A stretch of DNA of 55,676 nt from a virus. Both the position numbers and the translations under genes were made by a program. The notes beneath the pieces are model-generated. The model made no database searches. It was not told where the DNA came from and worked only from the letters and a program-made list of their open reading frames with translations. Shown in pieces: positions 36,793-44,474 of the stretch. Position 1 is the stretch's first letter. The number at the start of each line of letters is the position of its first letter. The DNA lies in IMG/VR virus record IMGVR_UViG_3300046533_000339, positions 1-55,676 of that record; one strand, written 5' to 3'.

Positions 36793-37491
36793 TCAGGCCG
36801 CGAGCCTGACGATCACCGTTCCGGCCGGGAGGCCCGAGGGGATCGGGTCGGCGGCGGCGAGCACGATGGTCCATGCCCCGACGATGGTGCCTGCCGTGCC
36901 GATGATCGGCTTGCCTGCCATGTTGACGCCGAACAGGTTCTGCTGGCTCTGCGCCCCCGCCCACCGATTCAGCACCTGGAACACCAGCCCGGCGTAGGAG
37001 GTGTTGGCCTCCGGGCCGAACAGCTTCAGCGCTGGCTCGTCGTTGATCGACGCACCGCGAGGGCTGCCGTTCTCGTTCGCCCAGAACGCCCGGTGGGCTG
37101 CACCGCGAAAGCCGTTGATGATCCACGGCTCCGCGTCGGTGCCGTTGGTGGAGTAGCTGGTGAGGTCGAGCTTCTGCCACCAGCCCACCGTGGCATTCGG
37201 CGCACCAGAGGTCGCCTTCGACACTTTGCTGCCAACGCTCGTCGTCAGCCCTGCCGTCGTGCCTTCGAGCGTGGTGGTCCGAGTGTCCAGAGCACCAACC
37301 TCGGTGTTGAGGGTGCCGACCTCCGTGTTGAGAGTGCCGATCGAGGTGCCGTGGCTGGTGATCGTGGTGTCGTGCCCGTCGAGCCGGGTCTTCAGCCCGT
37401 TGACGAAGTTGGTGATCGCCGTCCACGCCGACTGAAGACCCGAGTACCAGGGATCGGAAAACTCCCCCGGGAGCGGGGTGTTGAAACTCAT
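36793..37491 (-). CDS. Coiled-coil/beta structural protein (232 aa)
   Basis: ATG 37491. The N-terminal 40 residues are helical (YSGLQSAWTAITNFVNGLKTRLDG); then a trimeric-type coiled coil with repeated TSHGTSIGTLNTEVGTLNTEVGAL; then a beta-rich domain. Typical of trimeric fibres or spikes. Sits directly below the tail-tube gene. Confidence 0.7.
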   Translation of the reverse strand: MSFNTPLPGEFSDPWYSGLQSAWTAITNFVNGLKTRLDGHDTTITSHGTSIGTLNTEVGTLNTEVGALDTRTTTLEGTTAGLTTSVGSKVSKATSGAPNATVGWWQKLDLTSYSTNGTDAEPWIINGFRGAAHRAFWANENGSPRGASINDEPALKLFGPEANTSYAGLVFQVLNRWAGAQSQQNLFGVNMAGKPIIGTAGTIVGAWTIVLAAADPIPSGLPAGTVIVRLAA

Positions 37492-37524
37492 CGCTGGTCC
37501 TCTCCGGTCCGGCCCTGTCCGTGC

Positions 37525-37596
37525 TCAGCCATGACCGAAGGGGCCGTGACCGAAGGGTCCGTGGCCGAAGCCATCGGACCCCTCAGGGCCTACGCT
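37525..37596 (-). CDS. Possible -1 frameshift extension of the tail-tube protein (23 aa)
   Basis: If ribosomes slip at GGGAAAA (37602-37596) the tail-tube protein gains SVGPEGSDG followed by FGHGPFGHGPFGHG, ending at 37525. The zero frame stops two codons after the slip site (GCG TAG), so the extension would be a minor, longer form. It has no own start codon. Confidence 0.6.
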   Translation of the reverse strand, partial: SVGPEGSDGFGHGPFGHGPFGHG

Positions 37597-38477
37597 TTTC
37601 CCGCTACCCAGGCCGTCCCGCTCCAGTGGGCGTCCGTGCCATCCTCCAGGACGATGTACTGCCCGGTGGTCCAAAGGGTGGTCGGGCTGGCTGTCAGCGA
37701 CGCCGCCGAAGCGAGATCGGCGGGACCGAAGCTGCCATCCGGGGTGTAGGTGCCCGGCGTACCGGCGGTTGCTCCGGTGGCTGCCGTGCCAACGGGGATC
37801 GGGTCGCAGGACGGCTCCGGCGGTTCCACTGTGGTGAGCTGCATCCACAGGTGGTCGTCCGGGTCCACGTCGTCCAGCAGCGGACCCGGGTTGCCCGTCT
37901 CGTCTTTGACCACGTCGTACGGGCCTTCGCCCCAGGCGTTGCCGTCCTTGGACTTGGCACCGGACAGGGTGAAGTTGACTGCGTCGTTGCCGATGGTGAA
38001 GTCGCCGACCACACCACCCTTCAGGAAGGGCACGAGGAAGTAGCCGTAGGAGACGCCGACGGACGCATCGCAGACAGCGGTTGGAACGTTGCTCCAGACC
38101 TCCAGTGCGAAACCCGAGCCGCAGGCGTCGACCTGGCTGTTCATCCGGAAGCCGACCCGGTTGCCTTCTGCGTCGAACACTGATGGCTGGCCGGTCATCA
38201 GTTCCAGCAGCAGCGGGTTGACGCCACAGAACTCGACCTGCACGTCGTAGCCGGTGAAGGTTGGGCACGGCTCGTCGAGGATGCAGACCTTGCCAGCGGC
38301 ATTGGTGACGCTGATCGTCTGACCTTCATCGGTCTGTGCGGTGAGCTGGACGGTGATGAAGCCGTCGGACACGATCGCCGCGTCTGGGCCGTACTCGACA
38401 GCACCACACCCGTCGAGTCGGGTCACTCGCATCGCCCGCCCACGGACGAGCGAGAAGCAGTTGTTGGACCCCGGCAT
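37590..38477 (-). CDS. Major tail (tube) protein (295 aa)
   Basis: ATG 38477 overlaps the previous stop. The first 215 residues follow the actinophage tail-tube pattern (RVTRLDGCGAVEYGPDAAIVSDGFITVQL; YDVQVEFCGVNPLLLELMTGQPSVFDAEGNRVGF; SYGYFLVPFLKGGVVGDFTI). A proline-rich linker leads to a separate C-terminal domain that ends SGTAWVAGKA. It builds the tail tube around the tape measure. The gene ends in a slippery heptamer. Confidence 0.8.
   Translation of the reverse strand: MPGSNNCFSLVRGRAMRVTRLDGCGAVEYGPDAAIVSDGFITVQLTAQTDEGQTISVTNAAGKVCILDEPCPTFTGYDVQVEFCGVNPLLLELMTGQPSVFDAEGNRVGFRMNSQVDACGSGFALEVWSNVPTAVCDASVGVSYGYFLVPFLKGGVVGDFTIGNDAVNFTLSGAKSKDGNAWGEGPYDVVKDETGNPGPLLDDVDPDDHLWMQLTTVEPPEPSCDPIPVGTAATGATAGTPGTYTPDGSFGPADLASAASLTASPTTLWTTGQYIVLEDGTDAHWSGTAWVAGKA
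37596..37602 (-). promoter_or_regulatory. -1 frameshift site GGGAAAA at the tail-tube gene end
   Basis: The zero frame is G-GGA-AAA, an exact XXXYYYZ heptamer, followed by GCG TAG. Downstream, GGGTCC and GGACCC could form a stem about 14 bases after the site; that spacing is longer than usual. Confidence 0.65.
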
Positions 38478-38725
38478 CAGGCTTCCTCACTCTCGGTCTT
38501 GTCATCAGACTTCCTACGCCGACCGCCGCCGGACTTGGGCTTGTCGTCCTTGTCCTGCTTCTGATTGCCGAACGCCTTGTCGTGCACTTCCTTCGGCACA
38601 GCGAACCCGCCCTCAGTGGTCTTCACCACGTCAGGGTCGAGACCTAGATCCTCGGCCGCCGCCAACAGCAGAACGGCCTGGTCGCTCGGGTTGTCGCCGA
38701 ACGCGACATCTACCGTCTCGCTCAT
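38477..38725 (-). CDS. Small structural-module protein with charged tail (82 aa)
   Basis: ATG 38725 shares bases with the upstream stop. The first 50 residues are a folded unit (PSDQAVLLLAAAEDLGLDPDVVKTTEGGFAVPKEVHDKAFG), possibly DNA- or protein-binding; the tail is lysine/aspartate-rich (KQDKDDKPKSGGGRRRKSDD). Unknown function between capsid-type and tail-tube genes. Confidence 0.7.
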   Translation of the reverse strand: MSETVDVAFGDNPSDQAVLLLAAAEDLGLDPDVVKTTEGGFAVPKEVHDKAFGNQKQDKDDKPKSGGGRRRKSDDKTESEEA

Positions 38726-39753
38726 CAGGCTCCCACCTGAACCCAGCCTTGACCGTCCCACTTGAGCGCACAGGTTGAACTGCCAGCAGTGACCGTCACC
38801 GTCTCGGCGGGCAACCAGCCACCAGTCCAGGCCGTCATCGGGTTGGCCACCCATGCGGGAGGCCCGTTCAGAAGCGCCTCGGCGTCGGCGCAGCCTTTGA
38901 TGCTGCTGTCCGAGGTCAGGTCAAGGCTTTCCCCCGGTGATAGCACACTCGGCGTAATGCTGCCGCCACCACTACCGCCGCAGCCGCACAGCGGTGTCGT
39001 CACGCTCGCCATGAAGCAGTCGACCAGGCCCGCGTAAGCCCGCTCGATCAAGGTGAAGTAGTCGTTGGTGTCCTGGTCGACGACCGGACCGTTCTCAACC
39101 AACGGCCCTTGGTACAGCACGATCGAGCCGGTGGCGTACAGCACCGGGGAGTCGTTGGTGCCGCCGTTGAGGTCTGGCCGGTAGTTGCCAATCGACACGA
39201 GGTTCCCGGCCACGGTCTCGATGTGGTCCCCGACCCGGTCGAACATCCCGGCGTGCGACGCCTCCTCGGCCACCAGGTACGGCAGGTGCAGGATGATCTG
39301 CCCGCCGTAGACCTCACCGGCCTCCTGCTCCAGCTTGCCGATGGCGGTCGCCACCGAAGGCTGCTCACCCCAGGAGTAGGCGTTGGCGAGGACGTGCTTC
39401 TGGAATCCTGCCTCAACCGCCGACTGCTCGGCGGCGAGGAACCTGGCCTTCAGCTTGGCCGACGACTCGGCGACCCGGCCGACCGTCTTGCAGGTCTCGT
39501 ACATGTACGCCATCCACGGATCGGCGTCGAGATCGGTGTACCAGGAACGGGAGGTCTTGTTCGCACTCGGGGCACAGCCGATGCTGCCCTCCAGTGGCTC
39601 CGAGCACATCTCGCCGTCAGCGGTGACTCCACCCAACATCCAGTAGGCGTCACCGCTGTCGACGACGTCAGCGACCGAAAGCAGACCGAACCGACGAGGC
39701 CGTCGGACTGGTGCCGGGACCATCTGCCGCGCATTGGCTACTGCGACCGACAT
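38725..39753 (-). CDS. Second capsid-like protein (342 aa)
   Basis: ATG 39753. The middle is helical and strand-rich, and the segment SPVLYATGSIVLYQGPLVENGPVVDQDTNDYFTLIERAYAGL matches in layout the end of the major capsid protein (HALMYPAGSWIKGTADVINLNAVYDAAELSTNTYTALFFEQGIL). The end of the chain is a small domain with CGCGGSGGG and a tryptophan-rich end. It may be a second HK97-fold shell or vertex protein. A tail or decoration role is the alternative. Confidence 0.6.
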   Translation of the reverse strand: MSVAVANARQMVPAPVRRPRRFGLLSVADVVDSGDAYWMLGGVTADGEMCSEPLEGSIGCAPSANKTSRSWYTDLDADPWMAYMYETCKTVGRVAESSAKLKARFLAAEQSAVEAGFQKHVLANAYSWGEQPSVATAIGKLEQEAGEVYGGQIILHLPYLVAEEASHAGMFDRVGDHIETVAGNLVSIGNYRPDLNGGTNDSPVLYATGSIVLYQGPLVENGPVVDQDTNDYFTLIERAYAGLVDCFMASVTTPLCGCGGSGGGSITPSVLSPGESLDLTSDSSIKGCADAEALLNGPPAWVANPMTAWTGGWLPAETVTVTAGSSTCALKWDGQGWVQVGA

Positions 39754-39797
39754 TCAGCACCTCCTCTCGTCTCGACTACTCGTGGTTGCCGGGACGA

Positions 39798-41417
39798 TCA
39801 GGTGCAGGCCAGATCGTTGATGCCGGTCCGGCCAGCCGTGCAGACCGGGATGGTGGCAGCGATCGAGTCGTAGCACTGCTTGGCGACCAGGATGCCCTGC
39901 TCGAAGAACAGCGCCGTGTAGGTGTTGGTGCTCAGCTCGGCCGCGTCGTAGACGGCGTTCAGGTTGATCACATCGGCGGTGCCCTTGATCCACGAACCGG
40001 CCGGGTACATCAGCGCGTGGAAGGTTGCGGGCCACACGTCGACATCACCGAGCGGGTGCCAGTCGTAGACGTACTGGACCGCGAGGTTCCGGGCACTGAA
40101 CTCGGCCGCGATCAGCGCGTCGGTCACCGAGACCAGGTCGTTTCCGGTCCGGCGGGACATATCGGCCCGGAAGATGTCCTTGACGTAGAACGGGAGGATG
40201 ACCTCCAGGGACGAGTTGAGCCCGAGGCGGTACTTCTCCCGGATCACGTCGGCGTGCAGGGTGAGCGCCTCCAGCGTGTCGGTGGCGACAGCCCCAAGCC
40301 CGGTCACCGTCTTCGCGGTCGAACCGGCCTCGATGGCGGCCAGCACCTTGGCGTTCATCTTGTGCTGGTGAGCGATGAGCGAGCCGGACACGTAGCGCTG
40401 GATCAGTTCCGGGTAGGCAGCATTGGTGAGGATCGGTGCCTTGATGCAGATCCCGCAGGCGTCGAGGCGGACCTCGACGAACGGCGGGCACGGCACGGTC
40501 ACACAGGTCTTGGCCGTTCCGGCGATCGCCTGGGCCTCGGTCTGGCAGAAACCGACCGAGTTGTAGATCGAGTCGAAGCTCGGGCCGGTCGTGTACTTGA
40601 TGCCACCCCGGGTGACATTGACCTCAGGGACGGAGGCGATGCCTTCGGTGGTCTCACCGGCACACAGGTCGTAGATCGTCTCCGACGGAGCGCACCAGCC
40701 GCCGGAGGCGACCAGCGAGGCACCCGGCAGCCGGGACTCCTTCGCCGCGAAAGCGAGAACCTCCATGTCGTCGGAGTGCCGGTCGATGGTCAGCTCCGGC
40801 GCGAAGTCCAGCCGGAACGATGCGACACCGACGTGGCGCAGGTCCTCACGGATCCCGTCACCGGACGGGGGGCCGAAGCCACGCATCCGGTTCACCACGG
40901 CCTTGCTGACCGTGGTGAGGTTGTCCAGCCGCGAGCCGGTGGCGAAGTCTGGGACGTCGGCCGCTGCGGTGATGACGATCGGGGCGCGGGAGGCGGTGGG
41001 CTTCACAGGACGGGCGACCTTCCGGGCCAGAGTGGTGACACCGGAACGGGCCTCCGTGGTGTCGGGCGGCGGGGTGGAGGAAATCTTCTGCGCCTCCTCG
41101 GAGGCTTTCTCGTCCTCGCCCCCGGTGGCGTCCTCTTCGTCCTCGTCCTCGGCCTCGCCTTCCGGCTCCGACTGGGTGTCGGCGAAGCGGTTCTTCAGTG
41201 CTTCGTGGCGGGCGGCGAGCGCGGCGGTGGCGTCGACACGCCGCTGCTGCTCGGTGGCGATGGCCTCCAGGTGCTCGGCGTACCCCTCAGCTTCGGTGAG
41301 CTGGGCCTCGGTCGGAGCATCAGCCCCGGCGATTTCGGTGAACGCCGTGCGGACGGTGCCTGCGTAGGCGACCAGGTCGGCATCGGCCAGTTCGGCGAAG
41401 TTCTTGTTGAGGTCCAC
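39798..41417 (-). CDS. Major capsid protein with fused scaffold region (539 aa)
   Basis: GTG 41417 with GAGGAGC upstream. Residues about 1-90 are a coiled coil and 90-120 a very acidic linker, acting as a built-in scaffold that the protease should remove; the shell domain begins near 150 and shows the HK97-type pattern (LRHVGVASFRLDFAPELTIDR; RGGIKYTTGPSF; EKYRLGLNSSLEVILPFYVKDIFRADMSRR; MYPAGSWIKGT). Several cysteines in the C-terminal half. Its 266-base leader holds a palindrome copy. Confidence 0.85.
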   Translation of the reverse strand: MDLNKNFAELADADLVAYAGTVRTAFTEIAGADAPTEAQLTEAEGYAEHLEAIATEQQRRVDATAALAARHEALKNRFADTQSEPEGEAEDEDEEDATGGEDEKASEEAQKISSTPPPDTTEARSGVTTLARKVARPVKPTASRAPIVITAAADVPDFATGSRLDNLTTVSKAVVNRMRGFGPPSGDGIREDLRHVGVASFRLDFAPELTIDRHSDDMEVLAFAAKESRLPGASLVASGGWCAPSETIYDLCAGETTEGIASVPEVNVTRGGIKYTTGPSFDSIYNSVGFCQTEAQAIAGTAKTCVTVPCPPFVEVRLDACGICIKAPILTNAAYPELIQRYVSGSLIAHQHKMNAKVLAAIEAGSTAKTVTGLGAVATDTLEALTLHADVIREKYRLGLNSSLEVILPFYVKDIFRADMSRRTGNDLVSVTDALIAAEFSARNLAVQYVYDWHPLGDVDVWPATFHALMYPAGSWIKGTADVINLNAVYDAAELSTNTYTALFFEQGILVAKQCYDSIAATIPVCTAGRTGINDLACT

Positions 41418-41683
41418 TGGACTTGCTCCTCGGCTCGAAGTTGATTCCGCGCTAAGCGCAGGTCGATCCGGGCACCAAGGTCCAGCGGGGTACTAACCTG
41501 TCGCGGACACTACACCCCTGGCAGACAGGTCGGCGAACAGTGGGGTTACCCAGGTTAACCCTGTCGCAATCGGGACTGCCGTCTTACGCTTGCCGAGGAG
41601 TCCCGTCCGAGACCGCTCGCCCCCAATGAGCAGCGCCACTATGGCCCCCCAAGTAGGCGCAGGTCTCCGGGCGGGGCGTCGCT
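41418..41683. other. Capsid gene leader region
   Basis: 266 bases between the acidic small gene and the capsid gene on the minus strand. It holds palindrome copy 14 (41545-41558), a short inverted repeat CGCGCTTAGCGC-type near 41450-41461, and no gene. No clear promoter hexamers are visible. Confidence 0.5.
41545..41558. promoter_or_regulatory. Dispersed palindrome copy 14 (GTTACCCAGGTTAA)
   Basis: One-base variant, read on the minus strand as TTAACCTGGGTAAC, 127 bases ahead of the capsid start. Confidence 0.65.
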
Positions 41684-41845
41684 TCAGGCGACGTCGCCTC
41701 CGCTCCCATCCCCGCTCGTGTCACCGCCGCTGTCCCCGCCTTCGGGTGGCAGGTCCGGCTTGGGGACCGCCTCTTCCCACTCGGGGTAGTCGTCCCAAAT
41801 CTCCTGGACATCGAGGGTCTGGGCTTCCTTCGGCAGCATGGGCAT
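41684..41845 (-). CDS. Small acidic protein upstream of capsid (53 aa)
   Basis: ATG 41845, with a second ATG two codons later; no strong ribosome site. AQTLDVQEIWDDYPEWEEAVPKPDLPPE followed by a Gly/Ser/Asp tail. Too short for most gene callers. The codon pattern is strongly GC at third positions, unlike the opposite strand. Unknown function in the head module. Confidence 0.6.
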   Translation of the reverse strand: MPMLPKEAQTLDVQEIWDDYPEWEEAVPKPDLPPEGGDSGGDTSGDGSGGDVA

Positions 41846-41915
41846 AGCAGCAGATTAATGCCAGCCGAGCAGGGCTACGGTGATCTCACATCCACCTCCA
41901 GAAAGAAGGACCGCT

Positions 41916-42593
41916 ATGGGCTGGCGCTACGTCACCGTCCGTGCATTCGTCGATGAGGGGGAGTACCCGTCCAACGGGCTCCCGCAGCCGCCGCTGTATC
42001 CCGGCAACGCCTTGCCTGGCTGGCAGCCGTACCCCGACCAGGGCCTGCCGGGCTGGCAGCCACGACCAGACCAGGGCCTGCCCCGGCCGCCGGTCTACCC
42101 AGACCAGGGTCTGCCGGGTCAGCCAGGTCGCCCGGACCAGGGGCTTCCGCCGTTCCCAAGCCAGGGCCTGCCAGGTCAAGGTGGCCGACCAGATCAGGGA
42201 CTTCCCGGTGGCGGTGGTGGCTACCCGGATCAAGGACTCCCGCCCTTCCCGAGCCAGGGGCTTCCCGGCGGCGGTGGCTACCCGGACCAGGGGCTGCCGG
42301 GCGGAAGCGGAGGTCGTCCCGACCAGGGCCTGCCACCGTTCCCGAGCCAGGGACTCCCGGGCAATCAGCCGGGCATCGACAACTCCCTGCCGCCGTTCGC
42401 CCAGCCGAGGGCGTACGACGTCCCGCCCGAGCCGGTCAGCCCGCCGGACGCCAACGGCGACTGGGCCGTAGCAATCTTCAACGATGAGGCCACCTGGGTC
42501 TGGGTGCCGCGCGACAGCCACGAGGGCGAAGAGGGCGGCCCGCCAGTGCCGGACAACACCCTGCCGCCGGACCCTACGGTGCCGGTGGCCTGA
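41916..42593 (+). CDS. Proline-rich PDQGLP-repeat protein on the opposite strand (225 aa)
   Basis: ATG 41916 after CAGAAAGAAGGACCGCT. It is the only plus-strand gene inside the structural block. The start MGWRYVTVRAFVDEGEYPS is followed by about ten repeats around PDQGLP and PSQGLP with PPF or GGG spacers (to about residue 150), then AVAIFNDEATWVWVPRD and an acidic end. Repeats of this type are known to me from phage structural regions, but I could not check. Extended, collagen-like or surface-fibre function is likely. Confidence 0.7.
   Translation: MGWRYVTVRAFVDEGEYPSNGLPQPPLYPGNALPGWQPYPDQGLPGWQPRPDQGLPRPPVYPDQGLPGQPGRPDQGLPPFPSQGLPGQGGRPDQGLPGGGGGYPDQGLPPFPSQGLPGGGGYPDQGLPGGSGGRPDQGLPPFPSQGLPGNQPGIDNSLPPFAQPRAYDVPPEPVSPPDANGDWAVAIFNDEATWVWVPRDSHEGEEGGPPVPDNTLPPDPTVPVA
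42052..42364 (+). repeat. Degenerate tandem repeats encoding PDQGLP
   Basis: The DNA repeats CCNGACCAGGGNCTNCC-like units about every 30-45 bases through this span. They follow the codon frame and vary at third positions, so they are protein-level repeats, not a DNA element. Confidence 0.75.
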
Positions 42594-42595
42594 AA

Positions 42596-42673
42596 GCCCC
42601 GGAGAAGACAGAGGAGGAGCCCGGCCTCCTCGACAAGATCAAGAGCTGGGTGACCGGGGAGCCGGTCGACTAA
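42596..42673 (+). other. Orphan -1 frame tail after the PDQGLP gene
   Basis: In the -1 frame relative to the 41916 gene the bases encode LKAPEKTEEEPG then LLDKIKSWVTGEPVD and a stop at 42671-42673. This frame has no start codon, but reads like a real amphipathic protein end. It could be a frameshift extension of the PDQGLP protein; no canonical slippery heptamer is visible. Confidence 0.4.
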
Positions 42674-42976
42674 CTACTCGGAAGCGTCGTCGTCCCCCTC
42701 GGGCGGCGGCGCTTCCGTTTCCCCGGTGTGGTCGTGGCGAACCAGCATCGCGATCCACACCCCGAGCAGGATGCAGCCGACGGTGATCAGCGACCCGGCG
42801 ATGTAGACCCGCTGCTCAGTGCCCTGGGTCAACCAGACGCCGAACGCGAACGCGATCACAGCTCCCAGCAGCAATGGCCAGGAGCGGAGCCAGCCCAGCC
42901 ATGAACGGTTCAGGGCTGGCTCCTTCGCAGCGGGGGATGGATCAGTCGCGCCCCACCAGTCGATCACGCTCGGCAC
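42674..42976 (-). CDS. Holin-like two-helix membrane protein (100 aa)
   Basis: GTG 42976 overlaps the end of the spike gene; GTG 42967 is an alternative. Two membrane helices (about residues 31-50 and 57-79), positive loop and an acidic, proline-rich C terminus (ETEAPPPEGDDDASE). The topology and its closeness to the M15-type peptidase suggest a holin that releases the peptidase to the wall. Position is only supportive, not proof. Confidence 0.65.
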   Translation of the reverse strand: MPSVIDWWGATDPSPAAKEPALNRSWLGWLRSWPLLLGAVIAFAFGVWLTQGTEQRVYIAGSLITVGCILLGVWIAMLVRHDHTGETEAPPPEGDDDASE

Positions 42977-44414
42977 GCATCCGGCGCAGATACTCCTCGA
43001 AGCCGTAATCCTGCTCCCCGGCGTCGGACATCGACGCGGACGCTGACCGGGTGGCCCCGACCTGCTGAATGGTCAGGCGCGGGTCGAGCACCTTGCAGTC
43101 GGCCCCGGCCTCGATCTGCACGATGCCGTCGTAGCCGTAGGTGTTGACCGACTGGATCAGCACGGCCTTGGCACCTGCCCCGACGTAGACAACGGGTGTC
43201 GACGTCGGGGCATTGGTGCCCTCACGCAGAGCGTTGATCCCGGACAGCACGATCTCCTCACCACCGGAGATGTCGATTACTCCACGGTTGAAGCCGCCCG
43301 TTGCCGCGCCTGGATTGTGCATGGAGCCTTTCAGCGACAGCCCTTCGAGGGTGATGTTCCGGCCACCCTTGATCTTGACCGACGCGCCCAGGTGCGGATC
43401 GGAGTTGGGTGAGTCGATCCCGAGGCCGTGGACGTAGACGTTGTTGCCGTAGTCGATCAGCAGGCCATAGCGGTCACCGCGCACCGAGACCAGTGCGTCA
43501 CCGATCAGACCTCTGGCGAAGTGGGCGTGGATCGACGGCAGTCCACCTTGAAGGTGCAGCGAAGGCTGGGCGTCACTCAGCCCGTACTCGCCACCGTGGA
43601 TCCGGTTCTCCGAGCCGCCGACCGCGAACTGCTCCAAGCCGATGCCCTGGATGTGCGAGGTCCCGGAGATCACAGCCCCGGTGCCCCAGCCCGACCAGGC
43701 GGTCTTGAAGTAGGACCAGCCACAGTTCGCCCAGCGGACATACCAAAGAGTGTGGCCGGTGTAGGCATTCGAGTGCACGTCGAAGAACTCGATGTGGTGG
43801 TTGCCCGGGTCGCCGATGAACTGGATGTTCTCCCAGGTGATGTCGCGCGGGCTTCCGTCGGAGGGATAGCTCTGACCGGACTGGCCCTCTTCGGGGAAAA
43901 TGAACTGCGCCGACCCTGCTCCGCCGTCCCACTCCATCACTGCGTGGCGGCTGTACTCGCGGGCTGTGGTCGGGCCACGGAACGCGGCACCGGAGAACAG
44001 CTTCAGCGGCACGCTGTGCTTCACGATCCGGGCTGGCATCGCGATGGTGTCGGTGGGCTTGCCGCCGTGGTTCTGGTGGTAGTCGTTGATCGCCTCGACG
44101 CGCTCGTTGTCGTTGCCGCCGAAGCTGTCCCAGTTACGGAACCCGGCCAGGGCTTCGCCGCCGCCGCCGCCACTACTGCCGTCCTGGCCGTCGACACCAT
44201 CCTTGCCGTCGACACCATCTTTGCCGTCTTCGCCCTTCGGCCCTTTGATGTTGCCGACCTTGTTCCACGACGTGCCCCAGCCATAGACGTCGCCGTTGCC
44301 GGGACCGTCGCTGACGTCGAGGATCGTCTGGCCGTCCTGCACACCTGGCTGGGTCGGCTTGCCATTCCAGGTGTCCATCGGCATACCCGGGGGACCCTGT
44401 GTTACGTCTGCCAT
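42942..44414 (-). CDS. Spike with collagen-like linker and beta-helix (490 aa)
   Basis: I use ATG 44414, because AGGAGG lies seven bases upstream (44427-44422); an in-frame codon at 44438 lacks a site. GPKGEDGKDGVDGKDGVDGQDG (around residues 57-78) is a collagen-like trimer segment. From about 85 to 430 the sequence repeats short turns of the pectate-lyase type (NITLEGLSLKGSMHNPG; GVIDISGGEEIVLSGINALREG). Such trimeric beta-helices bind or cut surface polysaccharides. The helical end (EEYLRRMRAERDRL) may anchor it. Confidence 0.8.
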   Translation of the reverse strand: MADVTQGPPGMPMDTWNGKPTQPGVQDGQTILDVSDGPGNGDVYGWGTSWNKVGNIKGPKGEDGKDGVDGKDGVDGQDGSSGGGGGEALAGFRNWDSFGGNDNERVEAINDYHQNHGGKPTDTIAMPARIVKHSVPLKLFSGAAFRGPTTAREYSRHAVMEWDGGAGSAQFIFPEEGQSGQSYPSDGSPRDITWENIQFIGDPGNHHIEFFDVHSNAYTGHTLWYVRWANCGWSYFKTAWSGWGTGAVISGTSHIQGIGLEQFAVGGSENRIHGGEYGLSDAQPSLHLQGGLPSIHAHFARGLIGDALVSVRGDRYGLLIDYGNNVYVHGLGIDSPNSDPHLGASVKIKGGRNITLEGLSLKGSMHNPGAATGGFNRGVIDISGGEEIVLSGINALREGTNAPTSTPVVYVGAGAKAVLIQSVNTYGYDGIVQIEAGADCKVLDPRLTIQQVGATRSASASMSDAGEQDYGFEEYLRRMRAERDRLVGRD

Positions 44415-44474
44415 CCTGCTGCCTCCTATAGGCTCCACTCCCCCTCACCCAGGGTCAGTGTCGCAGAGGCAGGT

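Noticed and set aside
8267-41606. A shared 13-base string CCGAGGAGTCCCG at 8268 and 41593
   Set aside because: In a 55-kb GC-rich sequence several 13-mer matches are expected by chance, and the flanks do not align.
42052-42364. Regular direct repeats, considered as a CRISPR array
   Set aside because: The repeats keep the codon frame, vary at third positions and have no unique spacers of constant length. They encode PDQGLP units. The Cas4-like gene elsewhere is of the phage recombination type.
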